Shown: positions 44,370-53,147, counted from the first letter of the stretch. The stretch is 64,000 nt of DNA from Nitrospirillum amazonense (GCF_007828045.1 NZ_VITN01000011.1:1-64000); one strand, 5' to 3'. The notes: generated by a model not told the origin, from the letters alone. Numbers and translations: made by a program.

Positions 44370-45545
44370 CTACCGTCCGCCATCCCGGCGCGGGACCGGC
44401 ACCGGGGTCACCAGGCCCAGGTAGAGGTCGCGCATGCGCCGGCCCACCTCGGCCTCGCCGAACTCCGGATCCACCACCCCACGGCTGGCCAGGCCCAAAC
44501 GGCGGCGCAGGGCCGCGTCCTGCGCCAGGCGGGCCAGCACGGCCGCCAGCGCCACCGGATCGCGGGGCGGGGCCAGCAGGGCGTTGCGTCCCTCCACCGC
44601 CACCTCGCGGCTGCCCGGCACGTCGGTCGCCACGATGGCGCGGCCGCAGGCCGCCGCCTCCAGCAGACTCTTGGGCACGCCTTCACCGCCGCGCGAGGCC
44701 AGCACGGCGATGCCGGCGCGCGCCCAGACGGTGCGCACGTCGCTGACGGTGCCCAGCCATTCGATGCCGGGCTCCGCCGCCCAGGCGTTCAGGGTCGCTT
44801 CAGGGATGGCGGCCGGGCTGTCGGTGTCGGGCGCGCCCGCCAGGATCAGGCGCAGGTCGGTGCCTTGGGCGCGCACGAGACGCACGGCGGCCACCAGATC
44901 CTCCACCCCCTTCAGGGTCAGCATGCGCGAGACCTGGGCGCAAGTGACCGGCCCCATGGGTTCCGCCAGTTCCTCATAGTGGGTGAGATCCACGCCAGAG
45001 CCGCGGATCAGGCGCGACGCCGGCGACCGTGGCCAACCGGCGGCCAGCAGGGCGGCGTCATCGCCGTTCTGCACCACCAGGGCCTGGCCCCGGTGCCAAC
45101 CGGCGGCGTTCAGCGCCAGGCGCAGGAAAACCCGGCCCAGGGCAGCCTTGGTTCCCGTGCCCGACAGGCCCAAGCCCAGCCCGGCCAGGGTGGCGACCAC
45201 CCGGGTGTCGCGCAGGCCGGCCAGGAACAGCGCGAAGCCGCCGAGCACCGTGGGCTTCACCGCGATATGGTGGATGATGGTGGGCCGTTCCCGGCGGTAG
45301 AGCCGCGCCAGGCGGCGGATGTCGCCCAGGGCGCTCAAGGGGTTGAAGCTGCCGCGCCGCCAGGGCAGGGGGATGACGCGGAACCCCTCCGCCGCGATGG
45401 CCGGCCCATCCTTGGCCACCCGGCAGGCCACGGCGACGTCGAATCCGGCGTCGCGTGCCGCCCGCGCCGTGGGCAGGCGGTGGGACCGGAAATACCAGTC
45501 CTCCGTCACGACGAACAGCAAGGTGGGGCGGGGGGCGTCAGGCAT
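44370..45545 (-). CDS. Family 4 glycosyltransferase
   Basis: The 391-residue GT-B protein has an N-terminal acceptor domain (LLFVVTEDWYFRSHRLPTARAARDAG) and a C-terminal nucleotide-sugar domain. The latter contains GPVTCAQVSRMLTLKGVEDLVAAV, LILAGAPDTD and SRGGEGVPKSLLEAAACGRAIVATDVPGSREV, where the E-x7-E motif of GT4 enzymes is visible. The alpha/beta hydrolase gene follows by 11 bp on the same strand and is probably co-transcribed. It likely transfers a sugar in capsule, O-antigen or exopolysaccharide synthesis. ATG 45545 is chosen; an upstream extension to 45869 overlaps unrelated sequence. Confidence 0.88.
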   Translation of the reverse strand: MPDAPRPTLLFVVTEDWYFRSHRLPTARAARDAGFDVAVACRVAKDGPAIAAEGFRVIPLPWRRGSFNPLSALGDIRRLARLYRRERPTIIHHIAVKPTVLGGFALFLAGLRDTRVVATLAGLGLGLSGTGTKAALGRVFLRLALNAAGWHRGQALVVQNGDDAALLAAGWPRSPASRLIRGSGVDLTHYEELAEPMGPVTCAQVSRMLTLKGVEDLVAAVRLVRAQGTDLRLILAGAPDTDSPAAIPEATLNAWAAEPGIEWLGTVSDVRTVWARAGIAVLASRGGEGVPKSLLEAAACGRAIVATDVPGSREVAVEGRNALLAPPRDPVALAAVLARLAQDAALRRRLGLASRGVVDPEFGEAEVGRRMRDLYLGLVTPVPVPRRDGGR

Positions 45546-45698
45546 GATGACCAAAGCGGCGTCTATCCCAGTAGTCAGGGGCCAGGTAATGGCAGGGAAC
45601 AGGGGGCGAGTTCTACCGGTTTTCCGACTGCCTGTCGTATACGTCCTATCGGATAAGTGAACCCGTCCCTGGCAGGGCACAGTATCAAGGGGTTGCGG

Positions 45699-45896
45699 AT
45701 GCGCCATCTGACCTTGTACCGGGACGACCGCTACTCCGCCTCCTTCCCGGCGGTCGCCACCCTCGCCGATGGCACCGTGGCCGTCGTGTTCCGCCGGGCC
45801 CGCGACCAGCGCTGGTTCGCCCGCGCCTTGGGCCTGACCGGCCAGACCGGCCTGATGAGCGTGGATCATGTCGACAGCCGGTCGCAGCTAATGTGA
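45699..45896 (+). pseudogene. Truncated sialidase/BNR-repeat protein fragment
   Basis: The 65-codon frame reads like the first blade of an exo-alpha-sialidase-type propeller (LYRDDRYSASFPAVATLADGTVAVVFRRARD, then HVDSRSQL) but ends at a TGA where the family would continue for about 300 residues. The following 65 bp are AT-rich and carry no further sialidase sequence. It is probably the remnant of a deleted gene. The family assignment rests on a short stretch. Confidence 0.55.
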
Positions 45897-45964
45897 ATTC
45901 TCACCTGAGACTAATCGGCCAATTCACTGATTTATCTGCAGAATACCCAATCTTAAGAAAGTAG

Positions 45965-46399
45965 ATGAAGATGACCCAGCGCCCGCGTTTCCACCTGGCC
46001 TTCCCGGTTCATGACCTGGCCTCCGCCCGCGCCTTCTATGGGGAGCTGCTGGGCTGCCCCGAGGGGCGCAGCTCGCCGGAATGGGTGGATTTCGACCTCT
46101 ATGGCCATCAGATCGTGGCCCATCTGGTGCCGGGCAAGGCGGCGGCGCCCAGCGACGATCACAACCCGGTGGATGGCCACGAGGTGCCGGTGCCCCACTT
46201 CGGCCTGATCCTGGCCTGGGACGACTGGGTCGCCCTGGCCGATCGCCTGCGCGGCGGCGGGCAGGCCTTCGTCATCGAGCCCTATGTCCGCTTCAAGGGC
46301 CAGGTGGGGGAGCAAGGCACCATGTTCCTGTACGACCCCAGCGGCAACGCCTTGGAATTCAAGGCGTTTCGTGACGAGTCCCTGATCTTCGCCAAGTAA
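45965..46399 (+). CDS. VOC-superfamily (glyoxalase/dioxygenase-like) protein
   Basis: The 144-residue protein is a single vicinal-oxygen-chelate module pair: [23 protein letters not shown], then [18 protein letters not shown] and [19 protein letters not shown]. His and Glu positions for metal binding are retained. It may be a dioxygenase-like or glyoxalase-like enzyme; the substrate is unknown. It follows the sialidase remnant and appears to be monocistronic. Confidence 0.85.
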   Translation: MKMTQRPRFHLAFPVHDLASARAFYGELLGCPEGRSSPEWVDFDLYGHQIVAHLVPGKAAAPSDDHNPVDGHEVPVPHFGLILAWDDWVALADRLRGGGQAFVIEPYVRFKGQVGEQGTMFLYDPSGNALEFKAFRDESLIFAK

Positions 46400-46544
46400 C
46401 CGCCCGTAACCGGCGGCGGCCTTTGTTGCTGGGCCAGGGAAAATTGCTACGGTATTGCAACGCTTGCGTTTCTTGGGCTTCCCGGTCCCGCCGCCTCATG
46501 GTGTCTTGTCCTCACACGGCCTTTTCTTGAGGTGGGGAGTGACC

Positions 46545-47630
46545 ATGAGACGGACGATGTGGGGGATGCCGGTGATAGCCGCCGCCTTGGCCCTGGGCGG
46601 CGGCGCCCTGGCGGCGGAGCCCAAGGAGGTTCGGGCGGCGCTGGACCAGGCGGTTCCAGGCTTGTTGGCCAGCGCCAAGGTACCCAGCGTTTCCATCGCC
46701 GAGATCGGGGATGGCAAGGTCACGCTGACGGCGGCCTATGGCGAGCAAAGTCCCGGTGTGCGCGCCACGCCGGCCACGCTGTACAACATCGCCTCGCTGA
46801 CCAAGCCCATCACGGCGGAAGTGGTGCTGCGCCTGGCCGCGCGGAAGACCGTGTCGCTGGACGCGTCCATGGCCGACTACTGGACCGATCCCGACATCGC
46901 CAATGACGACCGCCGGCAGTTGCTGACCCCACGCCTGGCGCTCAGCCACCAGACGGGATTCCCCAACTGGCGCGCGCCGGGCAAGCCGCTGGCCTTCCAG
47001 TTCACGCCGGGCACCTCCTACGGCTATTCGGGCGAGGGCTACCAGTACGTCGCCCGCTATGTGGAGAAGAAGACGGGGCAGGATTTCGAGGCCCTGGCCC
47101 AGGCCGTCCTGTTCAAGCCGGCGGGCATGAACGACACCGCCAGCGGGCACAAGCCCTGGTTCGATGGCCGCGTCGCCGTGCCCACGGACGCGTCCGGCAA
47201 AGCGCTGCAGCCGGGCTACGCCACCACGTACAACGCCGCCGACCTGATCTATACCACCGCCGGCGACTACGCCCGTTTCATCACCAGCGTGATGAAGGAC
47301 CAGGATGTGACCCCAAGCCTGGCCGCGGACCGCCGCCACATCCAGGTCAGCCAGAGGACGGAGATGTGCGCCGGCGCCAAGGCCGCCACCTGCCCGGCAG
47401 AGGCCGGCTTCGGCCTGGGCTGGCAGGTACTGGAGTTCAACGGCGAAACCGTGATGATGCACACCGGCCGGGACGAGGGGGTGGCCACCTTCGCGTGGTA
47501 CAGCCCGACCACCCGCAAGGGGGCGGTGTTCCTGACCAACAGCGACAACGGCTTCCAACTGGTGCTGCCGGTGTTCGAGACGTTGGGCGCCAGCCCCACC
47601 TTCCTGGCCTACCTGCGCGGGCAATCCTGA
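46545..47630 (+). CDS. Secreted beta-lactamase-fold serine hydrolase (class C / EstB-like)
   Basis: The 361-residue protein has a signal peptide (MPVIAAALALGGGALA). The penicillin-recognising fold has the nucleophile box IASLTKPI (S-x-x-K), the second motif YGYSGEGY and the third motif MMHTGRDEG (H-x-G in place of K-T-G). This combination is common in EstB-type esterases and AmpC-like peptidases. It is probably a periplasmic esterase or D-amino-acid peptidase, not necessarily a drug-resistance enzyme. GGTGGGGAGTGACC precedes ATG 46545. Confidence 0.88.
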   Translation: MRRTMWGMPVIAAALALGGGALAAEPKEVRAALDQAVPGLLASAKVPSVSIAEIGDGKVTLTAAYGEQSPGVRATPATLYNIASLTKPITAEVVLRLAARKTVSLDASMADYWTDPDIANDDRRQLLTPRLALSHQTGFPNWRAPGKPLAFQFTPGTSYGYSGEGYQYVARYVEKKTGQDFEALAQAVLFKPAGMNDTASGHKPWFDGRVAVPTDASGKALQPGYATTYNAADLIYTTAGDYARFITSVMKDQDVTPSLAADRRHIQVSQRTEMCAGAKAATCPAEAGFGLGWQVLEFNGETVMMHTGRDEGVATFAWYSPTTRKGAVFLTNSDNGFQLVLPVFETLGASPTFLAYLRGQS

Positions 47631-47758
47631 CCGGCATGGGGCCTGAAGTCGGGACTACACCGAAGATTTTCCGGCGGCGGTGTCGGATCCGGGCATACTC
47701 GGCCGTCCTGGGGAAGAACCGGTTGCAAACCGGCCGTCCCGCCGCTGGAGGATCACCC

Positions 47759-48142
47759 ATGCTGTACGCCATCCTGTGCTATCACCGCGAAGACGTCGTC
47801 GGTTCCTGGACCAAGGAGGAGGATGACGCCGTCATGGCCAAGCTGTCGGTGGTGCATGAGAAGCTGGCGCGCGAGGGCCGCCTGGGCCCCGTGGCCCGGC
47901 TGCTGCCCACCACGGCCGCCACCACGCTGCGCAAGGACAGCGACCCGCCGCTGGTGATCGACGGGCCCTTCGCCGAAACCAAGGAGCAGCTGCTGGGCTT
48001 CTACCTGGTGGAGGGCGAGACGCTGGAGCAGATCCTGGACACCGCCCGCGAGCTGGGCCGCGCCAACCCGGGCGGCAGCTATGAGATCCGCCCGGTGGGG
48101 CTCTACCACCCGGCACCGGCCCCTGTTTCCACCGGGGCATGA
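47759..48142 (+). CDS. DGPF/YCII-domain protein
   Basis: The 127-residue protein has the DGPF motif in LVIDGPFAETKEQLLGFYLVE, with the usual N-terminal MLYAILCYHRED. This YCII-related family is encoded beside ECF42 sigma factors and is thought to act with them in signalling, although the chemistry is unknown. The sigma gene starts four bases after this stop, a typical ECF42-DGPF pair. CTGGAGGATCACCC precedes the ATG. Confidence 0.92.
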   Translation: MLYAILCYHREDVVGSWTKEEDDAVMAKLSVVHEKLAREGRLGPVARLLPTTAATTLRKDSDPPLVIDGPFAETKEQLLGFYLVEGETLEQILDTARELGRANPGGSYEIRPVGLYHPAPAPVSTGA

Positions 48143-48146
48143 GATC

Positions 48147-49421
48147 ATGGCCGAGGCCGCCGACATGGCCTGGATCAACACCGCGCTGACGGCCGCCCGG
48201 CCCCAGGCGATGGGTGCCCTGCTGCGCTATTTCCGCGACCTGGACACGGCGGAGGAGGCCTTCCAGGAAGCCTCCCTGCGCGCCCTGAAGGCCTGGCCGC
48301 GCAACGGTCCGCCGCGCGATCCCGCCGCCTGGCTGATCTTCGTCGGACGGAACGCCACCCTGGACACCGTGCGCCGCCTGGCGCGCCAGCAGCCCCTGCC
48401 GGACGAGGATACGCTGGCCGACGGCGACGGCGGCGAGGGGGATACCGAGGCCGAACTGGCGGAGCGCCTGGACGGCGCCGGCTACCGCGACGACATCCTG
48501 CGCCTGCTGTTCATCTGCTGCCCGCCGGACCTGCCGGCCACGCAGCAGATCGCCGTGGCCTTGCGCATCGTCTCCGGCCTCAGCGTGGCGGAGATCGCGC
48601 GGGCCTTCCTGGTCAGCGACAGCGCCATGGAACAGCGCATCACCCGGGCCAAGGCGCGCATCACCCGGTCCGGCGTGCCGTTCGAAACCCCCGGCGCGCC
48701 GGAGCGGGCGGCGCGGCTGGGCGCCGTCGCCGCCATGCTGTACCTGCTGTTCAACGAGGGCTATTCCGCCGGCGGCGACACGACGGAACGCCGGGCGCCC
48801 CTGGCGCATGAGGCCATCCGTCTGGCCCGCCTGCTGCTGCGCCTGTTCCCGTCGGAACCGGAGATCATGGGCCTGCTGGCGCTGATGCTGCTGCAACAGG
48901 CGCGATCCGCCGCCCGCTTCGACGGCGAGGGCAACCTGGTGCTGCTGGAGGACCAGGACCGCGGCCGCTGGAACGCCCCGATGATCGCGGAGGGCCTGGC
49001 CCTGATCGACAAGGCCATGCGCCACGGCCAGCCCACCCCCTACCTGGTGCAGGCGGCCATCTCCGCCCTGCACGCCCGGGCGGCCACGGCGGCCGAAACG
49101 GACTGGACGCAGATCGACCTGCTGTACGCCACACTGGAACACATCCAGCCCTCGCCGGTGGTGACACTGAACCGTTCGGTTGCCACGGCCAAGGTGCGGG
49201 GGCCGGCGGCGGCCCTGGCCATGATCGAGCCCTTGGGTGAGCGGCTGGCGGGTTACTTCCACTTCTTCGGGGTGAAGGGCGCCTATCTGACCCAGTTGGG
49301 CCGCACGGCCGAGGCGCGGGTGGCCTTCGACCGCGCCATCGCCCTGGCCCATACCCCGGCGGAGGCCGCGCACATCCGCCAGCATCTGGACCGGCTGGTA
49401 CGCGACGCGGCGCCGACTTGA
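48147..49421 (+). CDS. ECF42-type RNA polymerase sigma factor
   Basis: The 424-residue protein has sigma-2 (ALLRYFRDLDTAEEAFQEASLRALKAWPRNG) and sigma-4 (DLPATQQIAVALRIVSGLSVAEIARAFLVSDSAMEQRITRAK) regions. A long C-terminal extension of about 200 residues has TPR-like helices (NEGYSAGGDTTERRAPLAHEAIRLARLL, LNRSVATAKVRGPAAALAMIE). ECF42 factors use this extension for control and have no classical anti-sigma factor. It is translated just after the DGPF gene. Confidence 0.93.
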   Translation: MAEAADMAWINTALTAARPQAMGALLRYFRDLDTAEEAFQEASLRALKAWPRNGPPRDPAAWLIFVGRNATLDTVRRLARQQPLPDEDTLADGDGGEGDTEAELAERLDGAGYRDDILRLLFICCPPDLPATQQIAVALRIVSGLSVAEIARAFLVSDSAMEQRITRAKARITRSGVPFETPGAPERAARLGAVAAMLYLLFNEGYSAGGDTTERRAPLAHEAIRLARLLLRLFPSEPEIMGLLALMLLQQARSAARFDGEGNLVLLEDQDRGRWNAPMIAEGLALIDKAMRHGQPTPYLVQAAISALHARAATAAETDWTQIDLLYATLEHIQPSPVVTLNRSVATAKVRGPAAALAMIEPLGERLAGYFHFFGVKGAYLTQLGRTAEARVAFDRAIALAHTPAEAAHIRQHLDRLVRDAAPT

Positions 49422-49524
49422 GAAATAAATTCTCCCCCCTGTCGGGACGGGACCATGGCCCTCGTCCTTGGGACAGGCCCGCGTCCGGCGTGGCCCAACC
49501 AGTCACAAACGGGAGAGCACGACC

Positions 49525-50016
49525 ATGTCCGATGCCGTCCAGCCCACGCAGCCCATGCAGCCCATGCAGCAGGGCATCATTCCCCACCTGGTGGTTGGCG
49601 ATGCCAAGGCGGCGCTGGCCTTCTACGCCCAGGCCCTGGGTGCGGAGGAGGTGTTCCGCATGCCGGCCCAGGACGGCGACCGACTATTGCACGCTGAGAT
49701 CCGCGTGAACGGCGCCCGCCTGTTCCTGCGTGATGATTTCCCCGAGTACCGGGCGGAGCACGGCGGCACCAGCGCCCCGCCGGGCCTGCTGAAGGGCACC
49801 AGCGTGGTGATGCACCTGGAGGTGCCCAACTGCGACGCCGCCATGGAAAGGGCGGTCGCCGCCGGCGCCACGGTCACCATGCCGGCCATCGACGCCTTCT
49901 GGGGCGCCCGCTATGGCCAGGTGGCCGATCCCTTCGGCCACCTGTGGAGCTTCGCCCACCCGCTGGGCGCCCCCGGCGAGCCATGCCCGCTGGCCGCCGG
50001 CCAGGCGGCTCCCTAA
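49525..50016 (+). CDS. VOC-superfamily PhnB-like protein
   Basis: The 163-residue protein resembles PhnB/glyoxalase-type proteins: IIPHLVVGDAKAALAFYAQALGAEEVFRM, then LHAEIRVNGARLFLRDDFPEY and GQVADPFGHLWSFA. A short Gln/Met/Pro repeat (QPTQPMQPMQQG) forms the N-terminus. The GGGAGAGC sequence before ATG 49525 supports the start. It lies inside the ECF42 cluster, where DGPF, VOC and AHSA1 proteins often co-occur. Confidence 0.85.
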   Translation: MSDAVQPTQPMQPMQQGIIPHLVVGDAKAALAFYAQALGAEEVFRMPAQDGDRLLHAEIRVNGARLFLRDDFPEYRAEHGGTSAPPGLLKGTSVVMHLEVPNCDAAMERAVAAGATVTMPAIDAFWGARYGQVADPFGHLWSFAHPLGAPGEPCPLAAGQAAP

Positions 50017-50057
50017 GGCGGCCCGACATCGAACCAACAAAGGAAGGACCCGGCACC

Positions 50058-50588
50058 ATGACCGAAACGCCAGAATTCCGTATTTCCCGCCGCTTCGTCG
50101 CCACCCCCTGCCTGCTGTGGTCCGCCTATACGGAGCCGGAGCGGCTGCGCCTGTGGTGGGGGCCCAAGGGCTTCACCTGGGTGCGCGGCGACCTGGACCT
50201 GCGGCCCGGCGGGACCTTCTTCTATGGCATGAAGCCGCCGGCGGAGGCCGGCGGTTTCACCATGTGGGGCAAGTGGACCTTCCGCGACATCACGCCGCCC
50301 ACACCGTCGACGCCCGGCTTGATGTCCTTCCTCGTCTCCTTCACCGACGCCGACGGCACGCCGGTGCGCCATCCCATGAGCCCCACCTGGCCCCTGGAGA
50401 TGCTGAGCACCACGGCCTTCATCGCGGACAAGGGCGGCACCCGCCTGGACTGCACCGCCGTGCCGGTCAACGCCACGACGGAGGAGGAGGCGACCTTCGC
50501 CGCTGGGGCCGAGAGCATGCGCCAGGGATGGAACGGCACGCTGGACCAGTTGGACGACTATCTGGCGCGGGCGCAGCCGGCCGCCTGA
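50058..50588 (+). CDS. SRPBCC/AHSA1-family protein
   Basis: The 176-residue protein is an Aha1-type START-like fold: FVATPCLLWSAYTEPERLRLWWGPKGF, DLDLRPGGTFFYGM and GWNGTLDQLDDYLA. Such proteins bind small hydrophobic ligands; some regulate stress systems. AGGAAGGACC lies just before the ATG. It is the fourth gene of the DGPF-ECF42-VOC-AHSA1 set. Confidence 0.88.
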   Translation: MTETPEFRISRRFVATPCLLWSAYTEPERLRLWWGPKGFTWVRGDLDLRPGGTFFYGMKPPAEAGGFTMWGKWTFRDITPPTPSTPGLMSFLVSFTDADGTPVRHPMSPTWPLEMLSTTAFIADKGGTRLDCTAVPVNATTEEEATFAAGAESMRQGWNGTLDQLDDYLARAQPAA

Positions 50589-50694
50589 CGTCCGTTTCAC
50601 CAACTGGCGACGTCCTGATAGTCGGGGAACCGGTGCGGATGGGCCGGGGTTGTTCGGACGACTTCCCCGCCCATCAAGATAAGGAACGCCGGTC

Positions 50695-51237
50695 ATGGCC
50701 GACATCCACGACGCCCGCATCCTGATCCTGGCCGCCAACGGCTTTGAACAATCCGAACTGACCGTCCCCCGGGATGAGTTGCGCAAAGCCGGCGCCAAGG
50801 TTGACGTGGCCACCCCGGATGGCAAGCCCATCCGCGGCTGGAACCACACCGACTGGGGTGAGACGGTGGAGGCCGACCTGCGCATCGCCGACACCAAGGT
50901 GGAGGATTACCAGGCCGTGGGCGGCCAGATCAATCCCGACCTGCTGCGGGTGAACCCGGACGCCATGCGCCGCGTCACGGGCTTTCTGGACAGTGGCAAG
51001 GTGGTGGCCGCCATTTGTCACGGCCCTTGGCTGCTGGTGGAGGCCGACGCCCTGCGCGGCCGCCGCGTCACCTCTTACAAATCCATACGCAAGGACGTCG
51101 AGAACGCGGGCGGCGACTGGGTGGACGAAGAGGTTGTGGTGGACAACGGCGTCATCACCAGCCGTTCCCCAGACGACCTGCCGGCCTTCGTCGCCAAGAT
51201 CATCGAGGAGGTGGGCGAGGGCCGGCACACGCGCTGA
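50695..51237 (+). CDS. DJ-1/PfpI-family protein (YhbO-like)
   Basis: The 180-residue class-I glutamine-amidotransferase-fold protein has the nucleophile elbow AAICHGPWLLVEA with Cys108, and a conserved Glu and His nearby. It begins ARILILAANGFEQSELTVPRDELRKAG, as in PfpI/YhbO. Related proteins act as proteases, as glyoxalase III or in protein deglycation; which applies here is open. GATAAGGAACG precedes the ATG. Confidence 0.9.
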   Translation: MADIHDARILILAANGFEQSELTVPRDELRKAGAKVDVATPDGKPIRGWNHTDWGETVEADLRIADTKVEDYQAVGGQINPDLLRVNPDAMRRVTGFLDSGKVVAAICHGPWLLVEADALRGRRVTSYKSIRKDVENAGGDWVDEEVVVDNGVITSRSPDDLPAFVAKIIEEVGEGRHTR

Positions 51238-51261
51238 GCCCCGCCCGACACCCCAATATGA

Positions 51262-51300
51262 AAAGGCCGGCCCCGGCAACGGGACCGGCCTTTCGATTTT
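51262..51300. terminator. Terminator between PfpI gene and nepR-like gene
   Basis: AAAGGCCGG and CCGGCCTTT form the outer stem with CCC/GGG inside after one C-A mismatch. TTTCGATTTT follows on the plus strand and TTTTCATATT on the minus strand, so it can serve both convergent genes. Confidence 0.75.
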
Positions 51301-51342
51301 CAGGCGCCACCGGGGCGACGGTCACCAGGAGTGAGGGACGGC

Positions 51343-51570
51343 TTAATTCAGCAGGGTTTTCCCCTGCAGGCGGGCCAGCAGGACATGGATCTCGGGCGGC
51401 AGGGGCTCGGCAACGGCGTCACAGAACATCTCCCGGATCCGTTCATCCACCGCGTCTTGGACGATGTCGAAGGGGGTGGCATAGGCCGCCGCCGTCGAAT
51501 ATCCCGCCGCCACAATGGGCGTCAGAGCCGGAGTGCGCTGAAACTCAATACTTTTCTGCCGCTTGGTCAT
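51343..51570 (-). CDS. nepR: NepR-like anti-sigma factor
   Basis: The 75-residue protein matches the core NepR pattern in AVDERIREMFCDAVAEPLPPEIHVLLARLQ. In NepR this amphipathic helix pair with EPxP in the middle embraces the EcfG sigma factor until PhyR titrates it away. The N-terminal 30 residues are probably disordered. Location supports the call, because the EcfG-type sigma gene is divergent across 451 bp. The conventional gene order is nepR-ecfG in one operon, so this layout is unusual. PhyR is not in the window. Confidence 0.65.
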   Translation of the reverse strand: MTKRQKSIEFQRTPALTPIVAAGYSTAAAYATPFDIVQDAVDERIREMFCDAVAEPLPPEIHVLLARLQGKTLLN

Positions 51571-51616
51571 GACATCCTTCCCAAAAACCCGGGCCTATGC
51601 CCTTCGCACCATGACT

Positions 51617-51642
51617 AAAGCGGCCAGCGGCGGCTTTGTTCC
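51617..51642 (-). promoter_or_regulatory. Candidate EcfG-type promoter for the nepR-like gene
   Basis: On the minus strand GGAAC (51642-51638) is followed after 17 bases by CTTT (51620-51617). The EcfG consensus is GGAAC-N16/17-CGTT, so the -10 matches three of four bases. The start codon is about 45 bases downstream. Confidence 0.4.
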
Positions 51643-51799
51643 ACGGCGGCAACGGGATAGCCGCCCTTCCCGTGTAAGCCGGCCGGCAGGGGACTGCCGC
51701 GATGGGCGTAGGGCAGGGGCCGGCCGGTACCGCAAAATTTCCCTTCCCCTGCTTTGAACAGACTATCCCAGCGTTCATCAAAGCGGCATGCCGGATAAT

Positions 51800-51820
51800 C
51801 GGATGGTCATAGTCCATCCG
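51800..51820. repeat. Inverted repeat in the nepR-like / ecfG gap
   Basis: CGGATGG and CCATCCG surround a seven-base spacer TCATAGT. It could be an operator or the leader of the sigma gene. Confidence 0.6.
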
Positions 51821-52021
51821 TTAAATAGACCGAATAAATACAGCGATAAACCTAGCGTTCTTCCCGAAATACGGAGAGACGCTGGCGGTGGTGTTTGCTT
51901 ATAGTGATCTTAGAAGACAGACGAGTTCGGGGGATTACAGAACCCATTATCGCCCGCATCCACATGCGATTTCTTTAAGAAAAATAAAATCGCAGCGGGC
52001 TTTCACAAAAAGGTGTGACCC

Positions 52022-52600
52022 ATGCCATCCGCTGAGACATCGCCCACCTTTCGTGACGACTTGGTCAAGCTGATCCCCGCCATGCGGGCCTTTGCACGAT
52101 CGCTGACCAACAACGCCGCCGACACCGACGACTTGGTGCAGGATGCCATCGTCCGCGCCTGGTCCCATGCGGGCCAATTCACCCCAGGCACCAATTTGCG
52201 CGCTTGGCTCTTCACCATCCTGCGCAACCGGTACTACTCCGTCGCCAAACACCAGCAGCGCGAGGTGGGCGACCCGGACGGTGTACATACCGCGCGGCTG
52301 ACCATCAGCCCCGCGCAGGAATGGGGCATAGCCGGCCGCGAGCTCAAGGCGGCACTGATGAAGCTGCCCGTGGAACAGCGCGAGGCGCTGGTCCTGGTGG
52401 GCGGCGCCGGCGCCAGCTACGAGGAGGCGGCCGAGATTTGCGGCTGCGCCCTGGGGACTATCAAAAGCCGCGTGAACCGCGGCCGGGCCCGGCTGGCCGA
52501 CATCATGGGCATGGACCCGGGCGACACCGGCCTCGGCGCCCCCACGGGCATGGCCACCTCCAGCGCCTGGGATGCCAGCCATCCGGTGAGCAGCCACTGA
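52022..52600 (+). CDS. ecfG: EcfG-type (ECF15) general stress sigma factor
   Basis: The 192-residue sigma factor has region 2 (LVKLIPAMRAFARSLTNNAADTDDLVQDAIVRAWSHAGQFTPGTNLRAWLFTILRN) and region 4 (LKLPVEQREALVLVGGAGASYEEAAEICGCALGTIKSRVNRGRARLADIMG). The phrase EEAAEICGCALGTIKSRVNRGRARL is nearly diagnostic of alphaproteobacterial EcfG. It directs the general stress response (desiccation, oxidative, salt) when released from NepR. No GGAAC promoter is seen directly before it. Several very small genes follow on the same strand. Confidence 0.9.
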   Translation: MPSAETSPTFRDDLVKLIPAMRAFARSLTNNAADTDDLVQDAIVRAWSHAGQFTPGTNLRAWLFTILRNRYYSVAKHQQREVGDPDGVHTARLTISPAQEWGIAGRELKAALMKLPVEQREALVLVGGAGASYEEAAEICGCALGTIKSRVNRGRARLADIMGMDPGDTGLGAPTGMATSSAWDASHPVSSH

Positions 52601-52949
52601 CGTGACGAAGCGAAACCAATCACTTGGCATAAGGATTTAGGTGAAGTGCCTGACAGGAAACCTTGGTCACGGGACGCCAACCAGTGGAAACGCATGTCCA
52701 CCCAATGGCTGGCGGCCCAGCGATATGCCCCCATCCGCCTGGCCGAGCGCCGTGCGCCTGCCGAACCGGTTGGGGACAGGGCCGGGGAGGGCGGTTGGGC
52801 GCCCTCTCCGCGTCCAGCGCGTTCCCTGGAAGCCGTTTCACTAGAGGTCTTGCCCCCCCATCAAGCCTCGGCACCCCCTATCGCCGCCTGACGGACATGC
52901 CCACGGCAAGAAGGGCAAAAACAGTCCGTCCTTAACGGAGGATCACCCC
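52601..52949. other. 349-bp region after ecfG
   Basis: An 81-codon frame from GTG 52646 (52646-52891) is the only candidate. It is Trp/Lys/Arg-rich at first (PDRKPWSRDANQWKRMSTQWLA) and has a weak upstream GG-rich sequence, but has no recognised relatives. I regard it as possible but unproven. Nothing else was seen. Confidence 0.4.
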
Positions 52950-53105
52950 ATGCTCGGCACCATCCTGCTTGTTGTCCTGGTCCTGTTGCTGCTGGGGGCC
53001 ATTCCCAGCTGGCCGTACAGCCGCGGCTGGGGCTACGGCCCCAGCGGCCTGTTGAGCATCGTGCTCATTGTCGTCCTGGTGCTGGTTCTGACCGGCAGGG
53101 TGTAG
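52950..53105 (+). CDS. DUF3309-family small membrane protein
   Basis: The 51-residue protein is two hydrophobic helices with a short turn: MLGTILLVVLVLLLLGAIPS, then WPYSRGWGYGPSGLLSIV and VLVLVLTGRV. This is the DUF3309 pattern common in alphaproteobacteria. AACGGAGGATCACCCC precedes the ATG. It sits in the stretch behind ecfG, and DUF3309 genes are frequently general-stress-regulated. Confidence 0.88.
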   Translation: MLGTILLVVLVLLLLGAIPSWPYSRGWGYGPSGLLSIVLIVVLVLVLTGRV

Positions 53106-53147
53106 CCAGCCGGAGCTATCCTTAAAGGCCTTACAAGGAGACGCATC

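Larger units (their letters stand above)
51571..52021. other. 451-bp divergent control region nepR-like / ecfG
   Basis: No gene is supported. The region holds a GGAAC-type promoter candidate (51617-51642, minus strand) and an inverted repeat at 51800-51820. It is AT-rich at 51800-52010, as expected of a promoter for the sigma gene. Confidence 0.6.

Noticed and set aside
52646-52891. 81-codon plus-strand frame behind ecfG
   Set aside because: It starts at GTG with a poor ribosome binding site and has no relatives known to me; kept only as a possibility in the description of the gap.
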